The notes below the pieces were generated by a model. It did not search any database, had not been told where the DNA came from, and saw only the letters and a list, made by a program, of their open reading frames with translations. A program made the position numbers and the translations under genes. Below are positions 25,094 to 34,063 of a DNA stretch of 39,006 nucleotides, piece by piece (the first letter of the stretch is position 1; each line of letters opens with the position of its first letter). The DNA comes from Flavobacteriaceae bacterium (GTDB lineage Bacteria > Bacteroidota > Bacteroidia > Flavobacteriales > Flavobacteriaceae): assembly GCA_022424955.1 (NCBI GenBank), contig JAKMGK010000070.1, forward strand, positions 1 through 39,006, in the 5' to 3' direction.

Positions 25094-27108
25094 TCAATCA
25101 ATCCAGCTCTTTTCAATAATGCCTTTGGGTTAGGAGTTTGTCCTCTAAATCTTTTATACAAGGTCATGGGATGTTCTGTCCCCCCTTTTGATAATACATG
25201 ATCGTGAAAAGCTTTAGCGGTAGCTGCATTAAAAATTCCCTTTTCTAAAAATAGTTCAAAGGTGTCTGCATCTAAGACTTCGGCCCATTTATAACTGTAG
25301 TAGCCAGCGGCATATCCCCCTTGGAAAATGTGAGAAAAGGCTGTGCTCATGCAATTTTCTTCATGATCTTCTGCAAATTGAAAAGGTACCATAATGGCTT
25401 TTTCATGAGCTTTGACCCCTTGAATGTCTATGCTATTTTCACTGTGCCATGAAAGATCTAAATAGCCAAAGCTGAGTTGTCTTAGGGTTTGAAGTCCTTG
25501 TTGGAATTGTCCCGCCTTGATGATTTTTTCGATATAATGGACTGGGATTAATTCTTCTGTTTGATAATGCTGTGCAAAAAGGGCTAATGCTTCAGCTTGA
25601 TAGCACCAATTTTCCAATACTTGACTGGGCAATTCAACAAAGTCCCAATAAACACTCGTGCCACTTAATGCCGCATAATGTGTATTCGCTAGCATCCCAT
25701 GCAGTGCGTGACCAAATTCATGAAACAGAGTAGTTACTTCATTAAAGGTTAATAGGGCAGGAGTATTTTCTGTGGGTGGTGAAAAGTTGCAAACAATAGA
25801 AACATGGGGTCGCTGTTGATGGTTTTGAGAACGGTAGGAAGTCATCCATGCACCATTTCTTTTTCCTTCTCGAGGGTGAAAATCAGCATAAAGCACAGCG
25901 TAAAAAACGCCATCTTTTGTCACTTCATAGGCTTGAACATCTGGATGATAAACGGGAATATCTTCTCTTAATTTAAAACTTAAACCATACAAACGTTCTA
26001 CGATTTTAAATAAACCCGCAGTGACCTTCGGCAAAGCAAAATAGGGCTTAAGTTCTTCTTCATTAAAAGAAAAACGCGCTTGTTTTATTTTTTCTGAGAT
26101 ATAGGCAGTATCCCATTTTTCAACCGTTTTAAATCCTAATTCTTGCTGTCCAAAAACCTTGATTTCTTCCCATTCTTTCTCGGCTTTAGGATAAGCTTTA
26201 TCTCTCAAGTCATTTAAAAAGTGGCGTACGGTGGATTCGTCTTTCGCCATGCGTTCTTCTAAGACAAATGCCGCATGAGAATCATAGCCTAAAAGTTGCG
26301 CTCTTTTATAGCGAAGTTGAACAATGGATTGAATGATTTCTTCATTGTTATGATCGTTAGATTGAAATCCTCTTTTGCCAAAGGCAAGACTCATCTTTTT
26401 GCGCAATTCACGATTGTCTGCATAGGTCATAAAAGGAACATAGCTGGGATAGTCAAGTGTAAAAAGCCAGCCCTCTAACGATTTACTTTTTGCCATTTCT
26501 TTTGCCATGGCAAGGGCGCTCTGCGGTAAGCCAGATAATTCTTTTTCGTCTGATATATGAAGTGAAAAGGCATTAGAATCTTCTAATACATTTTCGCCAA
26601 AGCGAAGTCCTAGTTGAGCTAATTCTTGATCAATTGCTCTAAGTTTTTCTTTTTTCTCTGCTGAGAGTAGTGCTCCATTGCGCACAAAACCTTTGTATTC
26701 TTTTTCTAAAAGCGTTTTTTGTTCTGTTGTGAGTTCAATAGTGTCTTTTTGTTCATACACCTTTTGAATACGTTTAAATAATGCCTCATTTAATCGAATA
26801 TCATTCTGTAATGCAGTAAGAATAGGAGCTGCTTTCTGGGTTACTTCTTGAAGAGATTTACTTGTCTCGGCACTATTGAGGTTGAACAATGCGCCAGAAA
26901 TAATGCTTAGTCTTTGCCCACTTTCTTCCATGGCTTCAATAGTGTTAGCAAAGCTTGGTAATGCAGGATTTTGAGTGATTTGATCTATTTCTGCTTTTGT
27001 CTTTTCAATCTCAATCTCTATGGCGGGGAGAAAATGTTCTGTCTTGATTTGATCGAAAGAGAGGGTCTCAAAAGGAGTCGAAAATTCGACTAAAAGTGGA
27101 TTCTGCAA
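25090..27108 (-). CDS. M3 family zinc oligopeptidase (oligopeptidase A / Dcp type)
   Basis: The 672-residue enzyme has the zinc site HEFGH (His463, Glu464, His467) in TTLFHEFGHALHGM, followed by the third-ligand helix with SQVLENW. MQNPLLVEFSTPF at the N-terminus is the normal start of Bacteroidota M3 peptidases, and the codon there is TTG (27108-27106); the next Met is about 60 residues in. It degrades oligopeptides in the cytoplasm. There is no signal peptide. The start is 10 bases after the purE stop, so it is the last gene of a purK-purE-M3 transcript. Confidence 0.92.
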   Translation of the reverse strand: MQNPLLVEFSTPFETLSFDQIKTEHFLPAIEIEIEKTKAEIDQITQNPALPSFANTIEAMEESGQRLSIISGALFNLNSAETSKSLQEVTQKAAPILTALQNDIRLNEALFKRIQKVYEQKDTIELTTEQKTLLEKEYKGFVRNGALLSAEKKEKLRAIDQELAQLGLRFGENVLEDSNAFSLHISDEKELSGLPQSALAMAKEMAKSKSLEGWLFTLDYPSYVPFMTYADNRELRKKMSLAFGKRGFQSNDHNNEEIIQSIVQLRYKRAQLLGYDSHAAFVLEERMAKDESTVRHFLNDLRDKAYPKAEKEWEEIKVFGQQELGFKTVEKWDTAYISEKIKQARFSFNEEELKPYFALPKVTAGLFKIVERLYGLSFKLREDIPVYHPDVQAYEVTKDGVFYAVLYADFHPREGKRNGAWMTSYRSQNHQQRPHVSIVCNFSPPTENTPALLTFNEVTTLFHEFGHALHGMLANTHYAALSGTSVYWDFVELPSQVLENWCYQAEALALFAQHYQTEELIPVHYIEKIIKAGQFQQGLQTLRQLSFGYLDLSWHSENSIDIQGVKAHEKAIMVPFQFAEDHEENCMSTAFSHIFQGGYAAGYYSYKWAEVLDADTFELFLEKGIFNAATAKAFHDHVLSKGGTEHPMTLYKRFRGQTPNPKALLKRAGLID

Positions 27109-27118
27109 TGGACTAGTT

Positions 27119-27604
27119 TTAGGCGTTTAAATTTTTAGAGGAATCGATCACTTTCACTTTTAGGCTTTCTTTGTAGGCGATGATTTTATCCTGTACTTCT
27201 TGATCTGAACTACCTATTATTTGTGCGGCTAGAATCCCAGCATTTTTAGCCCCATTAAGGGCTACAGTTGCGACAGGAACTCCGCCAGGCATTTGAAGAA
27301 TAGAAAGGACAGAATCCCAGCCGTCAATAGAATTACTCGATTTAACGGGTACCCCTATCACAGGCAGTGGGCTAATTGCAGCAACCATTCCAGGTAAGTG
27401 TGCTGCACCTCCAGCACCTGTAACAATTACTTTAATTCCTCTTTGATGTGCCTCTTGACCATAAGCCATCATTTTTTCTGGGGTACGATGGGCAGAGACA
27501 ATATCTACCTCATAATCAATACCTAATTCTTTGAGTATATCGATTGCTTCTTGCATTACAGGTAAGTCTGATGCGCTTCCCATGATGATTCCTACTTGTG
27601 CCAT
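27119..27604 (-). CDS. purE: N5-carboxyaminoimidazole ribonucleotide mutase
   Basis: The 161-residue protein is a class I PurE: MGSASDLPVMQEA at the N-terminus, SAHRTPEKM with the catalytic His, and GAGGAAHLPGMVAA. It converts N5-CAIR to CAIR in purine synthesis. The start overlaps the purK stop by one base (TAATG), so both are translated together. The C-terminal tail (KESLKVKVIDSSKNLNA) is ordinary. Confidence 0.97.
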   Translation of the reverse strand: MAQVGIIMGSASDLPVMQEAIDILKELGIDYEVDIVSAHRTPEKMMAYGQEAHQRGIKVIVTGAGGAAHLPGMVAAISPLPVIGVPVKSSNSIDGWDSVLSILQMPGGVPVATVALNGAKNAGILAAQIIGSSDQEVQDKIIAYKESLKVKVIDSSKNLNA

Positions 27605-28758
27605 TAGTTTGAAATTACGGTGATTAGTTGTTTTACTTTTTCTGCCGTTTCACGGGCTGTATTTATATCTTGATCGACAATGGTGACATGTCCCATTTTT
27701 CTAAACGGTCGAGTTTGCTTTTTACCATAAATATGCGGACTAACTCCTTTCATACTTAATACTTTTTCAATATTATTATAGTGCACTTGTCCTGTGTGTC
27801 CTTCTGCACCAACAAGGTTGACCATTACGCCAGCTTCAATAAGATCTGTGTTCCCTAATGGAAGGTTTAAGACAGCGCGAATATGTTGTTCAAATTGATC
27901 TGTGATAGAGGTTTCTATGGTGTGATGCCCACTATTATGTGCTCGTGGCGCAACTTCGTTCACAAAAATATTGCCCTCTTCCGTTAGAAATAATTCTACA
28001 GCTAAAAGACCAACATGGTTCAATGCGTTAGAGACTTGTAAAGCGATTTGGGTCGCTTTTTCTTTAATGCTGTCGTCAATTCTTGCGGGACAGAGAACAT
28101 ATTCCACCTGGTTTGCTTCTGGATGAAATTCCATCTCCACCACAGGATACGTTTTGACTTCTCCCGAAGGGTTTCTCACCACAGTAACGGCAAGCTCGTG
28201 GGTAAAAGGTACAAGATCTTCTACCATACATTCTTGATCGGTTAAATAATCCAGGTCTTCCCTTTTACGAATGATTTTCACGCCATTACCGTCATAGCCC
28301 ATTTTAGCTGCTTTCCAGACAAAAGGTAAACGCAGTTTTTCTGTTTCAACAGCCTGCAGTAAAAGGGATAAATTTTCAAAGCGCATATGCGCTGAAGTGG
28401 GTATGTTATGCTGTGCATAAAAGTCTTTTTGCACTCCTTTATTTTGAATTAATTCTAAAGTAGCAGCGTTAGGGTAGGTTTGTACTCCTTCTTTTTCTAA
28501 TTGTCTTAAAGCATCTGTATTGACGTGTTCTATCTCAATGGTTAAAACATCAAGGTTTTTCCCAAAATTATAAACGGTTTGATAATCTTTAAAATCTCCC
28601 TGTTCAAAGTGATCACAGGCAATACGCGAAGGCGCGTCTGCACTAGGGTCGAGCACATGTGTATTGATGTCCCATTTACGGGTGGTGTAGAGCAACATCT
28701 TGCCTAGTTGACCTCCTCCTAGTATCCCTAATTTTGCTTGTGAAGAAAAAAACTGCAT
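27604..28758 (-). CDS. purK: N5-carboxyaminoimidazole ribonucleotide synthase
   Basis: The 384-residue ATP-grasp enzyme starts at ATG 28758 (MQFFSSQAKLGILGGGQLGKML); a TTG five codons upstream is also open but less likely. GILGGGQLGKML is the PurK N-terminal loop, and PFVWKAAKMGYDGNGVKII, VEDLVPFTHELAV and NEVAPRAHNSGHHTIE are the ATP-grasp and substrate-binding segments. It makes N5-CAIR from AIR, ATP and bicarbonate, and passes it to PurE. A TATTTTTG -7 box lies 13 bases upstream. Confidence 0.96.
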   Translation of the reverse strand: MQFFSSQAKLGILGGGQLGKMLLYTTRKWDINTHVLDPSADAPSRIACDHFEQGDFKDYQTVYNFGKNLDVLTIEIEHVNTDALRQLEKEGVQTYPNAATLELIQNKGVQKDFYAQHNIPTSAHMRFENLSLLLQAVETEKLRLPFVWKAAKMGYDGNGVKIIRKREDLDYLTDQECMVEDLVPFTHELAVTVVRNPSGEVKTYPVVEMEFHPEANQVEYVLCPARIDDSIKEKATQIALQVSNALNHVGLLAVELFLTEEGNIFVNEVAPRAHNSGHHTIETSITDQFEQHIRAVLNLPLGNTDLIEAGVMVNLVGAEGHTGQVHYNNIEKVLSMKGVSPHIYGKKQTRPFRKMGHVTIVDQDINTARETAEKVKQLITVISN

Positions 28759-28770
28759 AAATCTTTTTAG

Positions 28771-28778
28771 CAAAAATA
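28771..28778 (-). promoter_or_regulatory. -7 box for purK-purE
   Basis: Minus-strand TATTTTTG is an exact TAnnTTTG match 12 bases before the purK ATG. No -33 TTG is visible, and the implied leader is very short. Confidence 0.5.
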
Positions 28779-28829
28779 CGGATATATCTTTGATTGATAA
28801 ACGGGAATAGAGAAAAGGCTTATTTTAGG

Positions 28830-28837
28830 TATCTTTG
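28830..28837 (+). promoter_or_regulatory. -7 box for adk-obg
   Basis: TATCTTTG is an exact TAnnTTTG match 19 bases before the adk ATG. It is divergent from the purK box. No -33 TTG at the usual spacing. Confidence 0.55.
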
Positions 28838-28856
28838 CCAGCATAAATATTAAACT

Positions 28857-29429
28857 ATGATCAATTTAGTCCTCTTTGGTAAACCCGGGGCAGGGAAAGG
28901 TACCCAAGCAGAATTTTTAAAATCACATTACCAATTGGTACACATTTCTACAGGAGATGTTTTTCGATACAACATTAAAAATGCAACCGATTTAGGCAAA
29001 CTAGCCCAATCTTACATGGATAAGGGAGATTTAGTACCAGATGAAGTAACCATCAACATGCTTGAGGCCGAAGTTGAAAAAAATCCACAGGCTAAAGGTT
29101 TTATTTTTGACGGTTTTCCTAGAACTCAAGCGCAAGCAAAAAGTTTAGACGATTTTTTAAGCAGAAAAAAGATGAGTATTTCTGCCACAATAGCCCTAGA
29201 AGCAGATGACAATGAATTAGTAGCTCGCCTACTAAAAAGAGGAGAAACCAGCGGTCGCCCAGACGATCAGGACGAAGATAAAATTCGTAACCGTTTTGAG
29301 GAGTACAACCAAAAAACAGCTCCTTTAAGGACTTTTTATACCGAACAAAACAAATTTCACAGCATCAATGGAATTGGGTCAATCGAAGAGATCACTCAGC
29401 GATTAATGACTGCAATTGATTCATTATAA
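28857..29429 (+). CDS. adk: Adenylate kinase
   Basis: The 190-residue protein has P-loop GKPGAGKGTQAE, the NMP-binding THVSTGD-like segment HISTGDVFRYNI, FDGFPRTQAQA and the LID-region RGETSGRPDD. The LID is the short form without zinc cysteines. It balances AMP, ADP and ATP. In several Flavobacteriaceae Adk is, as far as I recall, fused to hypoxanthine phosphoribosyltransferase; here it is not fused. It is followed at 9 bases by obg. Confidence 0.97.
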   Translation: MINLVLFGKPGAGKGTQAEFLKSHYQLVHISTGDVFRYNIKNATDLGKLAQSYMDKGDLVPDEVTINMLEAEVEKNPQAKGFIFDGFPRTQAQAKSLDDFLSRKKMSISATIALEADDNELVARLLKRGETSGRPDDQDEDKIRNRFEEYNQKTAPLRTFYTEQNKFHSINGIGSIEEITQRLMTAIDSL

Positions 29430-29438
29430 TATTAAACT

Positions 29439-30443
29439 ATGACCGAAGGGAATTTTGTTGATTATGTAAAATTATTTATTTCTTCGGGAAACGGGGGTAA
29501 AGGATCCATACATCTACATCGTGAAAAATATATTACTAAGGGGGGACCCGATGGTGGAGATGGTGGTCGTGGAGGACACGTGATTGCAAGGGGTAACCCT
29601 AATTTGTGGACCCTCTACACCTTTAAGTTTAAAAAGCACTTTTCTGCAGGCCACGGGGAACACGGAAGTAAAAATCGCAGTTCTGGCGCTCAGGGAGAAG
29701 ATATCTATATCGATGTGCCACTGGGGACCCTTATAAAGAATACCGAAACCGATGAGGTTATTACCGAAATCACAGCGAAAGGGCAAGAGGTTATTCTTTT
29801 AGAAGGTGGTTTAGGAGGTCGTGGTAACTGGCACTTTAAATCTTCTACCCGACAAACTCCACGTTATGCACAACCCGGAATAAAAGGAAGAGAATTACAA
29901 CTTACTTTAGAATTAAAAGTTCTAGCCGATGTTGGACTTGTGGGCTTCCCTAATGCTGGAAAGTCCACTTTATTAGCTGCTTTAACTTCGGCGAAGCCAA
30001 AAATTGCTGACTACGAATTCACCACCCTTAAACCTAATTTAGGAATCGTTGAATACAGGGACTATCGCTCTTTTGTAATGGCAGATATTCCTGGAATTAT
30101 TGAAGGAGCAGCTCAAGGAAAAGGTTTAGGGCACTATTTTCTTCGGCATATTGAACGCAATGCGGTATTGCTCTATCTAATCCCAGCAGATGCAGCCGAC
30201 ATTAAAAAAGAGTTCGATATTTTACGCAATGAATTGATTGCCTTTAATCCAGAATTGATCGATAAAAATTTTATGATTGCCTTGTCTAAATGTGATCTCC
30301 TTGATGATGAATTAAATTCAGAATACGCCTTAGAAATGAAAGAAGCTTTTGGGGATATTCCACATTTAATGATCTCTTCTGTGAGTCAAATGGGAATGAT
30401 GGAATTGAAAGACGCACTATGGCGATTAATCAACGAGGAATAA
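29439..30443 (+). CDS. obg: GTPase Obg/CgtA
   Basis: The 334-residue protein has the glycine-rich Obg fold in residues 1-160 ([41 protein letters not shown]). A G domain follows with G1 [10 protein letters not shown]3 [10 protein letters not shown]4 SKCD and G5 SSVS. G4 normally reads NKxD, so Ser replaces Asn in the guanine-specificity motif, a variation also known in some Obg proteins. It lacks the extra C-terminal OCT domain of Bacillus. It acts in 50S ribosome assembly and stress control. The next gene starts right at its stop. Confidence 0.96.
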   Translation: MTEGNFVDYVKLFISSGNGGKGSIHLHREKYITKGGPDGGDGGRGGHVIARGNPNLWTLYTFKFKKHFSAGHGEHGSKNRSSGAQGEDIYIDVPLGTLIKNTETDEVITEITAKGQEVILLEGGLGGRGNWHFKSSTRQTPRYAQPGIKGRELQLTLELKVLADVGLVGFPNAGKSTLLAALTSAKPKIADYEFTTLKPNLGIVEYRDYRSFVMADIPGIIEGAAQGKGLGHYFLRHIERNAVLLYLIPADAADIKKEFDILRNELIAFNPELIDKNFMIALSKCDLLDDELNSEYALEMKEAFGDIPHLMISSVSQMGMMELKDALWRLINEE

Positions 30444-31331
30444 ATGAGGTGTATTTTCTTTTTGATATTTATTTCAGGTCTTGCATTTGGGCAAGAAAAA
30501 GCACCTTTTAAAGAGTTTGATGAAGCTAATAAAAAGGAATATTTCTCTCAGGAAAAAGCCATTGGACAATCTCAAAACACTACGCTAGAAAAAATCAACT
30601 CACGAATTCTACTCTCTTCTAAATATAAAGCACAAGACGATTTAATTGTAGCCCTTGAAGATAAAATCAAGCTTCAAGGTGAAAATGCGAAACTGCGTTA
30701 TCTACTAGGGGGAGCAAATGGAATAAAAGCCCTTCAAGTAAATAAGATGTTTTCCATAACTTATATCAAAGCCATGCTGGAGAATTTTAAGCGTGCATTG
30801 ATGCTTGATCCAAATCACCTTCCTGCGCTTGAAGCTTATATTGAGGCCTTGTGTATGGTGCCATCTCTTTTAGGGGGTGACATAGAAAAAGCGAAGCAAT
30901 TCGCAGCCCAATTGATGCGATTAGATCCAGTACAAGGTTTATTCGCCTCAGGCTTTATTGCTTCAAAAGAAACAGCAGATCAACAGGCGAAGCAATATTT
31001 TTCTAAAGCTTTTAATCTACTTGAACAACAATCTTTTTGCAGTCAAAATTTAGAAGAATACTTTGCAAATTCATCTATGAATTTACCCTATAAAATGGCT
31101 GAAACGAGTACTATATATCAATTATCCCCTTCGATAGGATTGTGTGCCATAAATCATTTTATTGAGCGATTTACTCTCTATGATAATATCCCCCTTGAAT
31201 GGGCCTATTTTCATAAAGCACAGCTTTTATTTGCTTTAGGGGAAATAAATGCTGCCCGCCTTGCCATCAAAACCTCTCTTGAGATTAATCCAGCTTTTGA
31301 CGTTGCACAAAAATGGCAAAGAACCCTATAA
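30444..31331 (+). CDS. Exported helical-repeat (TPR-like) protein of unknown function
   Basis: The 295-residue protein has signal peptide MRCIFFLIFISGLAFGQ and then mainly helical repeats: AMLENFKRALMLDPNHLPALEAYIEAL, DIEKAKQFAAQLMRLDPVQGLF, QQAKQYFSKAFNLLEQQ and FALGEINAARLAIKTSLEINPAFDVAQKW (each in shorter conserved blocks). TPR-like pairs suggest protein binding in the periplasm. No catalytic motif. Its ATG directly follows the obg stop (TAAATG), so it is translated with obg, which is a curious pairing for an exported protein. The mpl ATG is 7 bases after its stop. No family name can be assigned. Confidence 0.7.
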   Translation: MRCIFFLIFISGLAFGQEKAPFKEFDEANKKEYFSQEKAIGQSQNTTLEKINSRILLSSKYKAQDDLIVALEDKIKLQGENAKLRYLLGGANGIKALQVNKMFSITYIKAMLENFKRALMLDPNHLPALEAYIEALCMVPSLLGGDIEKAKQFAAQLMRLDPVQGLFASGFIASKETADQQAKQYFSKAFNLLEQQSFCSQNLEEYFANSSMNLPYKMAETSTIYQLSPSIGLCAINHFIERFTLYDNIPLEWAYFHKAQLLFALGEINAARLAIKTSLEINPAFDVAQKWQRTL

Positions 31332-31338
31332 GATTGAT

Positions 31339-32703
31339 ATGAAAAAGATACATTTTATTGCCATTGGAGGAAGTGCCATGCATAATTTAGCCCTAGCTTT
31401 AAAAGCAAAAGGATACCACATTAGCGGGAGTGACGACGCTATTTTTGAGCCGTCAAAATCCCGTCTAGAAAATGCAGGCTTATTGCCTGACACTTTGGGG
31501 TGGTTTCCAGAGAAAATCACTTCAGACATAGAGGGTGTGATTCTAGGGATGCATGCGAAAAAAGACAATCCAGAATTACTTGCGACTCAAGAAAAAGGCC
31601 TACCTATTTTTTCATATCCAGAATTTTTATATGAACAAGGGAAAGACAAAACTCGTGTTGTAATTACGGGGAGTCATGGAAAAACATCTATTACGGCCAT
31701 GGTGCTTCATGTATTAAATTATCACGATCAAGAAGTAGATTTTATGGTTGGTGCACAACTCGAGGGTTTTGACACTATGGTGCATTTGACAGAGCACAAT
31801 GATTTTATGTTGATAGAAGGAGACGAATATCTCTCCTCACCCATCGACTTAAGGCCAAAATTTCTATGGTACAAGCCCCATGTCACTTTAATTTCTGGAA
31901 TCGCGTGGGATCATATTAATGTGTTTCCTACACTGGCAGATTATGAAGATCAATTTAGGCAATACATCGAAACCATTGTTCCAGGTGGGTCAGTCGTCTA
32001 TAATCAAGAAGACCCAGTTTTAACTAGATTAGTTGCCACTTCACAGAATACTATTCGAAAGCAAAGCTATCAAAAACCAGAGGCGATTATACAAGAGGAA
32101 GTAACTTATCTTCAAACAGAAGAAGGAGATTTACCCCTATCTATTTTTGGGGATTACAATCTCGCAAATCTCGCTGGGGCAAAATGGATTTGTCAATTAA
32201 TGGGAGTGGATGAAATGGACTTTTTTGAAGCGATTGAAAGTTTTAAAGGGGCGTCAAAACGATTAGAAAAAATGGCTACTGGGAAAACAGCTCACCTCTT
32301 TAAGGATTTCGCCCATGCCCCCAGTAAGGTAATCGCCACAGCACAAGCGGTAGGAAATCAATTTGAAGGTTTTCATTCCATGGGTTGTTTAGAGTTGCAT
32401 ACTTACAGTAGCCTGGATCCAGTTTTTTTACCCAACTATAAACATAGTTTAAATAGTCTTGATGAAGCCATTGTTTTCTATGATCCAGAAGCTTTAAAAA
32501 TCAAAGGAAGAGCTTCTATCGCAGTGGAAGATATAACAACCGCCTTTGATCATCCCAATTTGCAGGTATTTACAACTCCTCAGGAGTTGCATCAATACTT
32601 ATTTAAAAAGGATTATGCGCAAACAGTACTCTTGATGATGAGTTCTGGGAATTATGGAAATTTAGACTGGGATAAACTTTCTCAGCTTATTTCTTCTTTT
32701 TAG
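31339..32703 (+). CDS. mpl: UDP-N-acetylmuramate:L-alanyl-gamma-D-glutamyl-meso-diaminopimelate ligase
   Basis: The frame is open from 31249 inside the previous gene, but ATG at 31339 gives MKKIHFIAIGGSAMHNLALA, the standard Mpl N-terminus, and 454 residues. The Mur ligase P-loop TGSHGKTSITAM, EGDEYLSSPIDLRPKF, SGIAWDHINVFP and KDFAHAPSKV are typical. It attaches recycled murein tripeptide to UDP-MurNAc, so this organism probably recycles its cell wall. Downstream it overlaps the 3' end of the PaiB-like gene on the opposite strand by 17 bases. Confidence 0.93.
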   Translation: MKKIHFIAIGGSAMHNLALALKAKGYHISGSDDAIFEPSKSRLENAGLLPDTLGWFPEKITSDIEGVILGMHAKKDNPELLATQEKGLPIFSYPEFLYEQGKDKTRVVITGSHGKTSITAMVLHVLNYHDQEVDFMVGAQLEGFDTMVHLTEHNDFMLIEGDEYLSSPIDLRPKFLWYKPHVTLISGIAWDHINVFPTLADYEDQFRQYIETIVPGGSVVYNQEDPVLTRLVATSQNTIRKQSYQKPEAIIQEEVTYLQTEEGDLPLSIFGDYNLANLAGAKWICQLMGVDEMDFFEAIESFKGASKRLEKMATGKTAHLFKDFAHAPSKVIATAQAVGNQFEGFHSMGCLELHTYSSLDPVFLPNYKHSLNSLDEAIVFYDPEALKIKGRASIAVEDITTAFDHPNLQVFTTPQELHQYLFKKDYAQTVLLMMSSGNYGNLDWDKLSQLISSF

Positions 32704-33313
32704 TTTGGTGAGCAGAATAGAGTAAAGTAACTTCTTTTTCGGTGTTTTCTCGTGCAGCTTGCATTGCGATCATGGCTCTTTTTTGATCTTTTTTTTTCTT
32801 ATCCTGGGATATTTTATATTTCCCTTCCCAAGAGGTGATTTCAATGCGAAATCCTACAATATAATCTAAGGCTGACTCCATTCTAGGATTATCTGGTTCT
32901 AGGATGTAATTGGGTTGATCCCCTTCTAAAAAAGCGGTCATATTGATTAAACTTTGCCTTACTTTTTCGCGCTCATTTTCAAGGATTAATTTTCCTTTTA
33001 AATGCGCTTTAAAATAATTCCAAGTAGGTAATTGAGTGCTGCTGTAAACAGATGGTGAGATGTATACTTGAGGCCCATTAAATATAATTTGCACCTCGAT
33101 ATCTTCTTTAAAGTGATTAACCTGAGGATTGTATTTATCTATATGCCCTATTAAAATGCCCAGTTGTTCGTTAGGTTGATAGACCAGGGGTGTATGGGTG
33201 CTTTCCATCTCATTATTGACGTAACTATGAATAGTGGCTAAGGGGTACATTTGCATTAATTGAACTATGTTTTTATAATTCCCTTCTTGATGGTGAGCTG
33301 GCGGGTATTGCAT
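32687..33313 (-). CDS. PaiB-family FMN-binding protein
   Basis: The 208-residue protein has the PaiB pattern: HTPLVYQP, LIGHIDKYNPQ, FNGPQVYISPSVYSS and the PTWNYFKAHLKG segment, then YIVGFRIEITSWEGKYKISQ and a basic tail of lysines. The fold is a flavin-reductase-like split barrel that binds FMN. PaiB of Bacillus subtilis was named a negative regulator of sporulation and protease genes, but the family role is not settled. A TAATTTTG -7 box lies upstream. It is divergent from the broken radC gene. Confidence 0.9.
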   Translation of the reverse strand: MQYPPAHHQEGNYKNIVQLMQMYPLATIHSYVNNEMESTHTPLVYQPNEQLGILIGHIDKYNPQVNHFKEDIEVQIIFNGPQVYISPSVYSSTQLPTWNYFKAHLKGKLILENEREKVRQSLINMTAFLEGDQPNYILEPDNPRMESALDYIVGFRIEITSWEGKYKISQDKKKKDQKRAMIAMQAARENTEKEVTLLYSAHQTKKKK

Positions 33314-33349
33314 AAATCCGTATTTTTAACTTGTCCTAACGAATGTATT

Positions 33350-33376
33350 CAAAATTACCCAAATCATGACTGACAA
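33350..33376 (-). promoter_or_regulatory. Probable promoter for the PaiB-like gene
   Basis: Minus-strand TTG at 33376-33374, 16 bases, then TAATTTTG at 33357-33350, an exact TAnnTTTG box about 36 bases before the start codon. The TTG overlaps the start of radC. Confidence 0.45.
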
Positions 33377-34063
33377 GCCCTCTCATTTTACAATCAGACA
33401 CTGGTCGATAGACGATCGACCCAGAGAAAAAATGCAGCAAAAAGGTGCGCAACAATTAAGTAATGCAGAACTGCTAGCCTTGCTCATTGGCAGTGGTAAT
33501 CAAGGGGAGTCTGCAGTGCATTTAATGCAGCGTTTGCTTTCTTCTGTAGATAATAATATTCTTGAGTTGCATGCAATGGCTTTAGAAAAAATGATGGAGT
33601 GGAAAGGAATAGGGCTAGCGAAAGCGGTAAAGATCAAATCGGCTTTAGAGCTAGGTAAACGCATCCATTTAGCAGATCCTATAAAGCAAATACAGTGCAA
33701 TAGTAGTGCAAAAGCATATCAACTATTTCAACCTGTTTTAAGTTGTTTATCCCATGAGGAATTTTGGGTAGCTTATTTAAACCATCAAAATAAAGTAATT
33801 ACACGCCATTGTTTGAGTAAAGGAGGGATTACCTCTACTACAGTTGATTTGCGTTTATTGCTAATAAAGCTTTAGAAGTGGGTGCAACGGGTCTTTTACT
33901 AGCCCACAATAATCCCACCGGAAATTTGCAACCCAGCAAGGCCGATATCTCTTTAACAGAGAAAATTAAAGTTGCTGCTCAAGCGATCGATATTCAATTG
34001 CTGGATCATCTAATTGTTTCTGAAAATGGCTACTTTAGCTTTGCAGACGAAAACACCTTGTAA
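33366..34063 (+). pseudogene. radC: RadC/JAMM-domain gene, frameshifted
   Basis: Two frames make up one RadC protein. The first (33366-33875) has MTDKPSHFTIRHWSIDDRPREKM, GAQQLSNAELLALLIGSG, the helix-hairpin-helix region WKGIGLAKAVKIKSALELG and LSKGGITSTTVDLRLL. The family sequence then continues one frame over from 33860 (ANKALEVGATGLLLAHN) to the stop at 34063. One base is missing between 33857 and 33860. The JAMM metal motif, normally AHNHPSG, reads AHNNPTG here, so the second zinc His is replaced by Asn (33911-33913). The later PSKAD is kept. RadC's cellular role is debated. Both lesions point to a decayed gene. Confidence 0.88.

Noticed and set aside
33850-33875. Programmed frameshift in radC
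   Set aside because: Shifting back one base would restore the frame, but there is no slippery heptamer of the X XXY YYZ type and the zinc His is also lost, so decay is more likely.
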